The notes under the pieces are model-generated. The model was not told where the DNA came from and ran no database searches. It worked only from the letters and a program-made list of their open reading frames with translations. Position numbers and translations under genes: made by a program. This document shows, one piece after another, positions 25,528-33,759 of a DNA stretch of 64,000 bases (the stretch's first letter is position 1; the number at the start of each line of letters is the position of its first letter). Source of the DNA: Nocardioides oleivorans (GTDB taxonomy: Bacteria; Actinomycetota; Actinomycetes; Propionibacteriales; Nocardioidaceae); NCBI RefSeq assembly GCF_004137255.1, contig NZ_SDWT01000001.1, positions 1,240,001-1,304,000 on the forward strand. The letters are read 5' to 3'.

Positions 25528-26178
25528 ATGGTGATCCGAGTGGCGCTGGTCAACGACGACGAGGTCGTGGTCCGTGGCCTCGACGCGATGCTGCGCAGCT
25601 ACAACCACCGCGTGGAGGTCGTCGAGCTCATCGCGGGCAAGCAGGTGGCCCACCCCGTCGACGTCGCCCTCTACGACACGTTCGGCATGGGGCAGGGCAA
25701 CGGCACGGCCGTGGCGAAGCTCGTCGCGAGCCCGGCGGTGCGCCAGGTCGCGGTCTACACGTGGAACTTCCAGCCGTGGCTGACCCGCGACACCCTCGAG
25801 CTCGGCGTGAAGGGCTACCTCTCCAAGAGCCTGCCCGCCGCCCGCCTGGTCGAGGCGCTCCACGCGATCGCCGCAGGCCAGACCGTCGTGTCGCCCTCGC
25901 GCGGACGCTCCTCGCTCGTCGGCGGCGACTGGCCCGGGCGCGAGGAGGGCCTGACCGCCCGCGAGGCCGAGGTGCTGTCCCTCATCACGATGGGCCTGAG
26001 CAACCAGGAGATCGCCGAGCGCACGCTCCTCTCGCTCAACTCGATCAAGTCCTACATCCGCTCGGCCTACCGCAAGATCGACGTCGACTCCCGCTCCAAG
26101 GCCGTGCTCTGGGGCGTCGAGCACGGCATGCGTGCCGACCGGGTCCGGATCAACGGCTCGCCTGCTCGCGAGGGGTGA
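25528..26178 (+). CDS. NarL/FixJ-type response regulator with LuxR HTH
   Basis: Protein of 216 aa. The receiver (1-120) keeps the acidic pair in LVNDDEVVV, an Asp in VDVALYDTFG as likely phosphoacceptor, Thr in VYTWN and Lys in YLSKS; the segment after the phosphoacceptor (GMGQGNG) differs from the usual P-x-x-[DN]G. The C-terminal LuxR HTH is LTAREAEVLSLITMGLSNQEIAERTLLSLNSIK split over residues about 150-195. No kinase is adjacent. It is divergent from the four-gene ABC operon with 60 bp between starts, so it is the obvious candidate to control it. Confidence 0.9.
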   Translation: MVIRVALVNDDEVVVRGLDAMLRSYNHRVEVVELIAGKQVAHPVDVALYDTFGMGQGNGTAVAKLVASPAVRQVAVYTWNFQPWLTRDTLELGVKGYLSKSLPAARLVEALHAIAAGQTVVSPSRGRSSLVGGDWPGREEGLTAREAEVLSLITMGLSNQEIAERTLLSLNSIKSYIRSAYRKIDVDSRSKAVLWGVEHGMRADRVRINGSPAREG

Positions 26179-26342
26179 CTGCCGAGCAGCTTCGGGCAGG
26201 CCCCGCGCAGCCTGGCCGGGCCACGGCACCGCCACCGAGGTGACGTACGGCGGCGAGCCGCTCGGCCGCGTGCCCGCCGCCTCCGGCGACGGTGGTTCGC
26301 GCGCTCGTTCCGCTCGATGTGGCGCTGAGGCCTCGTCGGGAG

Positions 26343-26422
26343 TCACCGGATATCCGGTGAGACTCACGCTTCGCCCCCCAGATCTGGGCCGACAAGCGGG
26401 GGATTCCCCGGATATCCGGTGA
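26343..26422. repeat. Palindrome cluster: two GGATATCC palindromes flanking an AGATCT palindrome
   Basis: TCACCGGATATCCGGTGA (26343-26360) is a perfect 18-bp palindrome. At 26408-26422 CCGGATATCCGGTGA repeats its right 15 bases. Midway, CCCAGATCTGGG (26377-26388) is a perfect 12-bp palindrome. The flanks TTCGCCCCCC (26371-26380 region) and GCGGGGGA (26397-26403) can also pair. This sits in the 271-bp gap between the LuxR-type regulator and the SDR gene, ending 28 bp before the SDR start. It could be a terminator, an operator array, or a mobile REP-like element. Confidence 0.65.
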
Positions 26423-26449
26423 CCGCCGCGCGGCACTTACCCTTCTCCG

Positions 26450-27973
26450 GTGAGTGAGCAGCAGCCCCCGCCCGCCGGGATCGACCCCGACGACCTGGCG
26501 ACGACCCTGCGGGTGCTGAGGGACCTCCACCACCTGCCGGGCGACCACCCGGACCACGTCACCGTGAAGCGTGCGGCCTCCCACATGTACAAGGCGATCA
26601 AGTCCGAGCGGAAGCTCGCCAAGCGCGCTGCCGAGCTCGCGCACGACCGGGCGATCATCGAGCAGACCGCGACCGGGTCACCGATGCGGATCGACGACGA
26701 GACCGCCGGCATCCCACTGGTCTCGAACGCCGCGGGTGCCTTCGCCGGCGAGCTCATCACCGCGCGCGGTTGCTACATCTGCAAGCAGGACTTCACCCTC
26801 GTCGACGCGTTCTACCACTGGCTCTGCCCGAGCTGCGCGGCGATGAGCCACGCCAAGCGCGACCAGCGCACCGACCTCACCGGGAAGCGTGCGCTGCTCA
26901 CCGGCGGTCGCTCGAAGATCGGGATGTACATCGCGCTGCGACTCCTGCGCGACGGTGCGCACACGACGATCACGACGCGCTTCCCCAAGGACGCGGTGCG
27001 GCGGTTCGCCGCGATGGAGGACTCGGCCGACTGGATCCACCGGCTCAAGGTCGTCGGCATCGACCTGCGCGACCCGACCCAGGTCATCTCCCTGACCGAC
27101 GACGTCGCGGCCGACGGCCCGCTCGACATCATCGTCAACAACGCGTGCCAGACCGTACGCCGGCTGCCGGGGGCCTACTCCCACCTGATCGACGGCGAGA
27201 ACGCCCCGCTGCCGACCGCGGAGTCCCTGGGGGTGGCCGCGCTGCCGGAGATGGTCACCTTCGACCGGATCTCCGAGGCGCACCCCGCGGCGATCGCCGG
27301 TGCCCTGTCCTCGACCGCGGTCGCGCACCACGACGGCGAGTCGGCCGAGCACGCGCTCGCCATGCACAACGCCGCGTCGCTGACCGCCCTCGCCCTCAAG
27401 GCGGGCGGCGCCTCGCTGGACGCGCACCTCGCGGGCACGGCCATCGACGCCGGTGGCCTGATCCCGGACATCCAGGACAACAACTCGTGGACCCAGGTCC
27501 TCGACGAGGTCGACCCGCTGGAGCTGCTCGAGGTGCAGTTCTGCAACTCGATCGCGCCGTTCCTGATCAACTCCCGGCTGCGCCCGGCGATGCGGGCGGC
27601 GGTGCAGAACGGCGCCCGCCGTGCCTACATCGTCAACGTCTCGGCCATGGAGGGTCAGTTCGGCGGCCGTCGCTACAAGGGCGCCGGCCACCCGCACACC
27701 AACATGGCCAAGGCCGCGCTCAACATGATGACGCGGACCTCGTCGGGCGAGATGTTCGAGACCGACAGCATCCTGATGACGGCCGTCGACACCGGCTGGA
27801 TCACCGACGAGCGTCCGCACCACGAGAAGCTGCGGATCGCCGCCGAGGGCTGGCACGCACCGCTCGACCTGGTCGACGGAGCGGCACGCGTCTACGACCC
27901 GATCGTGCTCGGCGAGCGGGGCGAGGACGTCTACGGCTGCTTCCTGAAGGACTACCAGCCCGCCCCCTGGTGA
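26450..27973 (+). CDS. SDR-family protein with N-terminal zinc ribbon and altered catalytic motif
   Basis: Protein of 507 aa from GTG 26450. Residues 1-75 are helical. Around residues 107-129 the pairs CYIC and CPSC, 19 residues apart, look like a zinc ribbon. A Rossmann SDR domain follows (about 143-500) with the nucleotide loop LTGGRSKIGMYIALRLL and NNAC in place of NNAG. At the catalytic site the usual Y-x-x-x-K reads T-N-M-A-K, so the general-acid Tyr is not in its normal place; a Tyr lies nearby in RRYKGAG. Serine of the triad is present in NVSAMEG. A large insertion (about 240-350) lies between the cofactor and catalytic parts. Function unknown; it may be a non-catalytic or differently acting SDR. 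Confidence 0.75.
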   Translation: MSEQQPPPAGIDPDDLATTLRVLRDLHHLPGDHPDHVTVKRAASHMYKAIKSERKLAKRAAELAHDRAIIEQTATGSPMRIDDETAGIPLVSNAAGAFAGELITARGCYICKQDFTLVDAFYHWLCPSCAAMSHAKRDQRTDLTGKRALLTGGRSKIGMYIALRLLRDGAHTTITTRFPKDAVRRFAAMEDSADWIHRLKVVGIDLRDPTQVISLTDDVAADGPLDIIVNNACQTVRRLPGAYSHLIDGENAPLPTAESLGVAALPEMVTFDRISEAHPAAIAGALSSTAVAHHDGESAEHALAMHNAASLTALALKAGGASLDAHLAGTAIDAGGLIPDIQDNNSWTQVLDEVDPLELLEVQFCNSIAPFLINSRLRPAMRAAVQNGARRAYIVNVSAMEGQFGGRRYKGAGHPHTNMAKAALNMMTRTSSGEMFETDSILMTAVDTGWITDERPHHEKLRIAAEGWHAPLDLVDGAARVYDPIVLGERGEDVYGCFLKDYQPAPW

Positions 27974-27985
27974 CGGGGGCGACGG

Positions 27986-28450
27986 TCAGGAACCGGTGAC
28001 GGCCTGGCCCAGGTTGTCGAGGCTGGTCTCGAGCTGCTGCTGGCTCACCAGCGGGAAGCTGATCTGCTTGAGCAGGTCGGGGTCGGTGACGTTGCTCCAG
28101 TCGTAGGTGAGCGTCACGTTGGTCGAGTCCGAGCCCACGGACTCCAGCTCCCACACCCACTGCCAGCCGGGGGGCTCCTGCCCGGCGGGGGCGGTCTGCC
28201 AGGCGATCAGGTGGTTCTGCGCGAAGCCGGTGACGTGGTTGTCGGTCTGGTAGTCGCCGCCCATGTGCGGGCCGGTCATGTTCATCGTGAAGACGTCGCC
28301 GGTCCCCTGGATCCGGTCGGACTTCTCGTCGCCGATCACGAAGCCCGAGCCGTCGAGCTCCGCGTGCCGCTCGGGGTTGCTGAGCACGTCGAAGACGGCG
28401 TCGCTCGACGCGCCGATCGTGCGCTGGACGGTGATCTTGTCGTCGGTCAT
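27986..28450 (-). CDS. SRPBCC-family protein
   Basis: Protein of 154 aa from ATG 28450 (TCGAGGAC upstream); an alternative ATG at 28492 would add 14 residues. The start ITVQRTIGASSDAVFDVLSNPERHAELDGSG is split by eye as the typical SRPBCC/polyketide-cyclase opening (I.R.I.APa..VF.vlsdp.rh...dgs). The remainder has alternating strands and a long C-terminal helix, the START-like helix-grip fold that binds hydrophobic ligands. Many such actinobacterial proteins are uncharacterised. It is convergent with the SDR gene (12 bp apart) and divergent from the HIT-like gene. Confidence 0.8.
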   Translation of the reverse strand: MTDDKITVQRTIGASSDAVFDVLSNPERHAELDGSGFVIGDEKSDRIQGTGDVFTMNMTGPHMGGDYQTDNHVTGFAQNHLIAWQTAPAGQEPPGWQWVWELESVGSDSTNVTLTYDWSNVTDPDLLKQISFPLVSQQQLETSLDNLGQAVTGS

Positions 28451-28515
28451 GTCCTCGACGGTGCCCCGCGCCCCACGGGGAGACAACCCCACTAGGGGTG
28501 GTGGAGACTGCGTCC

Positions 28516-29154
28516 ATGAGCGAGCCGGAGTCGATCGAGGACTACTACGCCAGGGTCGCCGCGGCGACCGACGACGAGGGTCGCCTGGCCGTGGCGGTCG
28601 AGGAGATGCCCGGCTGGTTCATCTACCCCTACGAGCTCGACGGGCTGCGGATCAAGCCGCTGGAGCCGCTGTCGGATGTCGAGCCCGACCGGGTCGGCGA
28701 GGACCCCGCCGACTGTCCCTGCCAGGCTCCGGCCACGCCCGAGCAGGACGCCCGGGTCGCCTGGAGCAACGAGCGCTGGCTCGTCTCCGAGGTCGCCATG
28801 AAGCTCCCCGTCACGCTGATCCTCAAGCCGCGGGCCCACCACGACATCGCCGACCTCCCTGACGACCTCGCCGCCGAGATGGGGCGGCTCATCGTCGCGA
28901 TCACCGCGGCCGTCGAGGAGCTGCCGAGCGTCGGACGCTGCCACATGGGTCGCTACGGCGACGGTGGCGCGCACGCCCACCCGTTCTTCTTCGGCCGCCC
29001 CGCGCGGATGTCCCAGCTGCGCGGCTCACCGCTGCTCGACTGGGAGGAGAACCTCCCGGAGGTGCCCGAGGACGTACGCCGGGCGAACGCCGGGTTCGTC
29101 GGCCGGCGGCTGGTCGAGCGCCTGGGTGGCACCGGTCCCGCGTGGGAGGCCTGA
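28516..29154 (+). CDS. HIT-like domain protein
   Basis: Protein of 212 aa from ATG 28516 (an ATG at 28498 is also in frame). The middle part has PVTLILKPRAHHDIADLP and, further on, GRCHMGRYGDGGAHAHPFFF; the layout (beta strand, KPR.H....L..L, then H-x-H near a strand) follows the histidine-triad fold of nucleotide hydrolases/transferases, though the last triad His is not obvious. An N-terminal Cys-rich spot (DCPCQAP) precedes it. The function is uncertain; relation to HIT proteins is by pattern, not by search. Confidence 0.6.
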   Translation: MSEPESIEDYYARVAAATDDEGRLAVAVEEMPGWFIYPYELDGLRIKPLEPLSDVEPDRVGEDPADCPCQAPATPEQDARVAWSNERWLVSEVAMKLPVTLILKPRAHHDIADLPDDLAAEMGRLIVAITAAVEELPSVGRCHMGRYGDGGAHAHPFFFGRPARMSQLRGSPLLDWEENLPEVPEDVRRANAGFVGRRLVERLGGTGPAWEA

Positions 29155-29161
29155 CCGGCCC

Positions 29162-30394
29162 TCAGGACGGCGCGGCCGTCTCGTGGGTGGTGACGACGTC
29201 GTTGCTCGCCGCCCACTCCCCGATGTCGCGGCGCTCGATGGCGGCGGCCATCAGGTCGGGGAACAGGTCCGGCGTGCAGGCGAACGACGGCACCCCGATG
29301 GCGGCCAGCGCCGCCGCGTGGTCGGAGTCGAACGACGGCTGGCCCGAGTCGCTCAGCGCGAGCAGGGCGATCATCGTCGCGCCCGAGTCGACCACCGAGC
29401 GGGCACGACGGATCATCTCTTCGGCGATCCCGCCCTCGTAGAGGTCGCTGATCAGCACCAGCACGGTGTCGGTCGGCTGGGTGATCCTGCCCTGGCAGTA
29501 GGCCAGCGCCCGGTTGATGTCGGTGCCGCCGCCGAGCTGCACGCCGAAGAGGACGTCGACGGGGTCGTCGATCTCGTCGGTCAGGTCGACGACCTCGGTG
29601 TCGAACACCACCATCCGGGTCTCGACGGAGCGGATCGATGCCAGCACCGCGCCGAAGACCGAGCTGTAGACGATCGACTCCGCCATCGAGCCCGACTGGT
29701 CGATGCAGAGGATGATCTGCCGCTCCACCTGGGTGGAGCGCCGGGCGTAGCCGACCAGGCGCTCGGGCACGATCGTGCGGTGCTCGGGCAGGTAGTGCTT
29801 GAGGTTGGCCGCCACGGTGCGTCGCCAGTCGACGTCGCGCCACCGCGGCCGGCGCGTGCGGGCGGACCGGTCGAGCGCGCCCGTCACGGCCTGCACCGTC
29901 CGCTGCCGCAGCCGCTCCTCGAGCTCGTCGGTCACCCGGCGTACGACCGCGCGGGCGGTCTCGCGCGAGTGCTCCGGGATCACCCGGCCCAGGCCGATCA
30001 GCGTGCTGACGAGCCCCACATCGGGCTGGACCGCGCGCATCATCTCGGGCTCGAGGAGCATCTGGCGCAGGCCCAGCCGGTCCATCGCGTCACCCTGCAT
30101 GACCTGGACGACCGAGGACGGGAAGTAGGTGCGGATGTCACCGAGCCAGCGCGAGACCCGGGGCGCCGAGCTGCCGAGGCCGGCCTTGCGGTCGCCGTCG
30201 TAGAGGGCGTCGAGGGCGGCGTCGCGACGCTGGTCGGTGTCGCTGAGCGTGACGCCCTGCCCGTCGGTGCCGGCCAGGCCGTCGGCCTCGTCGCCGCCCA
30301 GCACCAGTCGCCACCGCACCAGCCGCCCCCGGCCGGCGCCGAGGTCGGACGGCTCCACGCCGTCCACGTCGTCCGCGTCAGGCTGCTCCGTCAC
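29162..30394 (-). CDS. VWA domain protein, partner of MoxR ATPase
   Basis: Protein of 410 aa from GTG 30394, overlapping the DUF5682-like gene by 17 bp. Residues 1-215 are mostly helical with Arg-rich stretches (DVDWRRTVAANLKHYLPEHR is a recurring motif in VWA proteins that partner MoxR). The VWA domain (about 225-400) has a full MIDAS metal site: DQSGS (232-236), Thr in GGGTD (291) and Asp in ISDLYEGG (317). Such proteins bind Mg and act as substrate adaptors for MoxR AAA+ ATPases in cofactor insertion or complex assembly. Last gene of the five-gene operon. Confidence 0.9.
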   Translation of the reverse strand: MTEQPDADDVDGVEPSDLGAGRGRLVRWRLVLGGDEADGLAGTDGQGVTLSDTDQRRDAALDALYDGDRKAGLGSSAPRVSRWLGDIRTYFPSSVVQVMQGDAMDRLGLRQMLLEPEMMRAVQPDVGLVSTLIGLGRVIPEHSRETARAVVRRVTDELEERLRQRTVQAVTGALDRSARTRRPRWRDVDWRRTVAANLKHYLPEHRTIVPERLVGYARRSTQVERQIILCIDQSGSMAESIVYSSVFGAVLASIRSVETRMVVFDTEVVDLTDEIDDPVDVLFGVQLGGGTDINRALAYCQGRITQPTDTVLVLISDLYEGGIAEEMIRRARSVVDSGATMIALLALSDSGQPSFDSDHAAALAAIGVPSFACTPDLFPDLMAAAIERRDIGEWAASNDVVTTHETAAPS

Positions 30395-32651
30395 GGGCCA
30401 CCACCTTCCAGCCGATCAGCCGGGCCACCGCGTGCAGGGCCGGTGCGGCCTGCTCCAGGTCGAGGTCGGACGTGCCTGCGGGACGCTCGTCGGGGCGGCC
30501 GAGGCGGGAGACCTGCTCACCGATCGTGCGCCGCTCAGCACGGCTGAACTCCGAGAACGTGCGTCGCACCAGCGGGAGCAGGTCCTCGAACGTCGTCTCG
30601 TCGAGCCCGTCGATCCACTCGTCCACGAGTCCGAGCAGCACCGGGTCGTGCACCAGCAGGACGGCGTCGCCCGCCAGGAAGCCGGCCAGCCAGGCGGCTG
30701 CCTGCGGCGCCGGTGCGGCGAGCGAGAGCCGTCGGCCCATCCGGTGCGCCGCGGTGTCGGAGTCGATGTGTCCGCCGTCGAGCAGGATCCGGGTGGCCCG
30801 GCCGGCCACGCCACCCGCGACGTGCTCGGGCGCCGACACCGACTCCATCGCCTCCGCCCACGCCCGGTCGAGGTCGTCGTCGGCCAGCAGCGCCAGGCCG
30901 CGCTGGGCGCTCGCGACCGCCTTCACCATGACCTCGGCGGACTCCTCGTCGAGGCTCGCGCAGGCCATCGGGAGCCCGACGCACGCGCGGAGGACCGTGG
31001 CCCCGAGCACCGTGTGCACCCGGGCGGTGTCCACGCCGCGCACGTCTCCGTAGCGGCAGGTGCGGGCCAGCGGCTCGACGGTGGCCAGCAGGGCGGGTAC
31101 GTCGTGCTGCACCGCGGCCCGTGCGTCGAGGGCGTCGAGCACGGCGCCGATGCCGTCGGGGAGGTCGGCGGTGAGGCAGGCACTGACCAGGGCGGCGAGG
31201 TCGGCGAGGTCGGCCGCCTTCTCGGCCCGGTCGGCGGCCCGGGCGGCGGCGGCCGCGGCGACGGTCGTGCCCCAGATGCCGGCCTCGACGAGGTCGACGG
31301 CGAGCTCGGGTCGCCACTCGAGGCTCCAGCTCTCCTTGAAGGTGCCGGTGGTGCGGCCGGTGTCGGCGGGCTCGCCCCACCGGACGCCGAGGAGCACGAG
31401 GCGGTGCAGCAGGACCGAGCGCGCGAGCTGCGACTCGCGACGCAGGTCGAGGTCGACCTGCCGCACCGACGCGGTCGGCCTGAGCTTGAGGGTGCGCTGC
31501 TGGCGGGCCAGGTCGGCGGCCAGCGGGACGATCGGCGCCGACTCGGGGACGGTGCCGAGTGCCTGGCCCACGACGAGGCGCTCGTGGACCAGGTCGAGCG
31601 GGAGCCGCGACCCCTCGCACAGCACGGTCTGGGCGGCGTCGTCGAGCTCGCTCAGCCCGACGGACGGGCGCCAGCGCACGGTGGCCAGGGTCTCGGCCAA
31701 GCGGGCCGCCTCGACCACCGACGCCGTCGACGCGTCGAGCGACTCCTCGCGCAGCGTGCGCGCGACCCGGACCAGCCACGAGGTCGCCAGGTCGCGCGGG
31801 TCCGGGTCGTCGCCGCTCATGTGGTCGAAGAGGTGCTGGTACCACCCCGGCGCTCCGACACCGGCTCCGTAGCCAGAGGCGTAGCTGAGGCGCGCGGCGG
31901 TCCACGGCGCCCACGCGGTGGCCACCTTGGTGCGCGGCAGCTTCGTCAGCAGCGCCTGGTCGCGCGAGACCGGCGGGAAGTCGGCCGGCACCAGCGCGGG
32001 CGCGTGCCACGCCCCGCACACGACCGCGATCCGGTCCTGGGGCGCCTCCTTGATCGCGGCCCGCAGGATGCGGCGCATCCACGCCTCGCGCCGCGCGTTG
32101 TCGAGCACGTCGGGGTCGTCGGCAGACCGGGTGTCGCTCTCGCGGACCGCGGCCATCGCGTCGCGGATCGCGTCGAAGCGCTCTGCCGGTGAGTCGTGGC
32201 GCTGCTCGACGGCGTCCTCCCACCACCGCTCGGCGTCGTCGTAGCCCGCCGACGCGGCCAGGGTGCCGATGGGGTCGAGCCGGGCGGCGGGCGGTGCGGG
32301 TGGCGACTCCGTCGGCTCACGCGCCTCGGCAGTCAGGGCGAACGAGTGCGCGGCGGGCAGGTCGAGGAACCGCACCGGCACGCCGCGCGACAGCGCCCAG
32401 CGGATCGCGACCCACTCCGGCGAGAAGCGGGCGAGCGGGTAGAACGTCGCCAGCCTCGGCTCGTCGACGGCGTACACCAGCCCGGCGACCGGCGGCACCA
32501 TGTCGGGGTGCCCGAGGAGGTCCACGATGGCGTCCAGCTCGGGGCAGCCCTCGACCAGCACCAGGTCGGGCGGCTGCTGCTCGAGGGCGCCGAGCACGGC
32601 CCGGGCCGACCCGGGTCCGTGGTGGCGTACGCCGTAGACGTCGACGGTCAT
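30378..32651 (-). CDS. DUF5682-like protein; predicted hydrolase-like domain
   Basis: Protein of 757 aa from ATG 32651, 7 bp after the MoxR gene. The N-terminus is strongly patterned: VYGVRHHGPGSA, then PPDLVLVEGCPELD. At residues 213-216 GAWH follows the strand IAVVC. The two GX2H motifs (GVRH 7-10, GAWH 213-216) with Glu34 recall the TIKI/TraB/GumN/erythromycin-esterase superfamily, which uses such residues for catalysis; REAWMRRIL between them is also typical. The remaining 500 residues are helical with many Ala/Asp/Arg and no clear motif. I recall DUF5682 as the family name; no function is established to my knowledge. Confidence 0.8.
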   Translation of the reverse strand: MTVDVYGVRHHGPGSARAVLGALEQQPPDLVLVEGCPELDAIVDLLGHPDMVPPVAGLVYAVDEPRLATFYPLARFSPEWVAIRWALSRGVPVRFLDLPAAHSFALTAEAREPTESPPAPPAARLDPIGTLAASAGYDDAERWWEDAVEQRHDSPAERFDAIRDAMAAVRESDTRSADDPDVLDNARREAWMRRILRAAIKEAPQDRIAVVCGAWHAPALVPADFPPVSRDQALLTKLPRTKVATAWAPWTAARLSYASGYGAGVGAPGWYQHLFDHMSGDDPDPRDLATSWLVRVARTLREESLDASTASVVEAARLAETLATVRWRPSVGLSELDDAAQTVLCEGSRLPLDLVHERLVVGQALGTVPESAPIVPLAADLARQQRTLKLRPTASVRQVDLDLRRESQLARSVLLHRLVLLGVRWGEPADTGRTTGTFKESWSLEWRPELAVDLVEAGIWGTTVAAAAAARAADRAEKAADLADLAALVSACLTADLPDGIGAVLDALDARAAVQHDVPALLATVEPLARTCRYGDVRGVDTARVHTVLGATVLRACVGLPMACASLDEESAEVMVKAVASAQRGLALLADDDLDRAWAEAMESVSAPEHVAGGVAGRATRILLDGGHIDSDTAAHRMGRRLSLAAPAPQAAAWLAGFLAGDAVLLVHDPVLLGLVDEWIDGLDETTFEDLLPLVRRTFSEFSRAERRTIGEQVSRLGRPDERPAGTSDLDLEQAAPALHAVARLIGWKVVARDGAA

Positions 32652-32658
32652 GGTCGGC

Positions 32659-33759
32659 TCAGCCCAGGTCCCGGCAGGCGCGGTAGAGGTCGCTCCACTC
32701 CTTGCGGTTGCGCACCACCGTCTCGAGGTACTCCTGCCAGACCAGCTGGTCCTGGACCGGGTCCTTGACGACGGCGCCGAGGAGACCGCCGGCGACGTCG
32801 GCGGCGCGGACGGTGCCGTCGCCGAAGTGGGCGGCCAGGGCGAGCCCGTTGGTCATCACCGAGATGGCCTCGGCCGTCGAGAGGGTGGAGCTCGGCGACT
32901 TGATGGTCGTGCGCTGGTCGGTGGTCACGCCGCTGCGCAGCTCGCGCATGACGGTGACGACGCGCTGGATCTCCGAGAGCGACGCGAGGTCGGCCGGCAG
33001 CTCGAGCGACGCACCGAGCGAGGCGACCCGGGTGCGGACGATCTCGACCTCCTGCTCGAGGGAGTCAGGCAGGGGCAGCACGACGGTGTTGAAGCGACGG
33101 CGCAGGGCGGAGGAGAGGTCGTTGACGCCCTTGTCGCGGTTGTTGGCGGTGGCGATCACGTTGAAGCCGGGGCGCGCCTGCACCTCGGCGTCGAGGTCGG
33201 GGATCGGCAGCGTCTTCTCCGACAGGATGCTGATGAGCGCGTCCTGCACGTCGGAGGGGATGCGGGTCAGCTCCTCGATCCGGGCGATCGAGCCGGTCTC
33301 CATCGCGCGCATCACCGGACCGGCGACCAGTGCCTCCCGCGAGGGCCCCTCGGCGAGCAGCCGGGCGTAGTTCCACCCGTAGCGCAGCGCCTCCTCCTGG
33401 GTGCCCGCGGTGCCCTGCACGACGAGCGTCGACCGCCCGCTGATCGCCGCCGCGAGGTGCTCGCCGAGCCACGACTTCGCCGTGCCCGGCACGCCCAGCA
33501 GGAGCAGGGCGCGGTCGGTGGCCAGCGAGGAGATCGCGACCTCGACGAGGCGGCGCTGGCCGAGGTACTTCGGGGTGATGGTGGTGCCGTCGGGCAGCTC
33601 ACCGCCGAGGACGTACGTCGCCACGGCCCAGGGCGACAGGTGCCACGAGGGCGGCCGCGGCCGGTCGTCGACGGCCGCCAGGGCGGCGAGCTCGTCGGCG
33701 TAGGCGTCCTCGGCGTGCTGGCGGAGCACGCCCTCTGCGGGTGGCTGGCTGGTGGTCAT
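32659..33759 (-). CDS. MoxR-type AAA+ ATPase
   Basis: Protein of 366 aa. ATG 33759 has GGAGG 8 bases upstream and overlaps the previous stop by 4 bp (ATGA); a longer frame lies over the DUF5691-like gene. Walker A is GVPGTAKS (89-96). The Walker B position reads RIEELTRI (160-167), with Glu-Glu instead of Asp-Glu, and arginine-finger and sensor regions follow (NVIATANNRDKG, ALRRRF). MoxR ATPases act as chaperones with VWA partners, remodelling or activating enzyme complexes. Here it is in the centre of the operon, between the DUF5691-like and DUF5682-like genes. Confidence 0.92.
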   Translation of the reverse strand: MTTSQPPAEGVLRQHAEDAYADELAALAAVDDRPRPPSWHLSPWAVATYVLGGELPDGTTITPKYLGQRRLVEVAISSLATDRALLLLGVPGTAKSWLGEHLAAAISGRSTLVVQGTAGTQEEALRYGWNYARLLAEGPSREALVAGPVMRAMETGSIARIEELTRIPSDVQDALISILSEKTLPIPDLDAEVQARPGFNVIATANNRDKGVNDLSSALRRRFNTVVLPLPDSLEQEVEIVRTRVASLGASLELPADLASLSEIQRVVTVMRELRSGVTTDQRTTIKSPSSTLSTAEAISVMTNGLALAAHFGDGTVRAADVAGGLLGAVVKDPVQDQLVWQEYLETVVRNRKEWSDLYRACRDLG

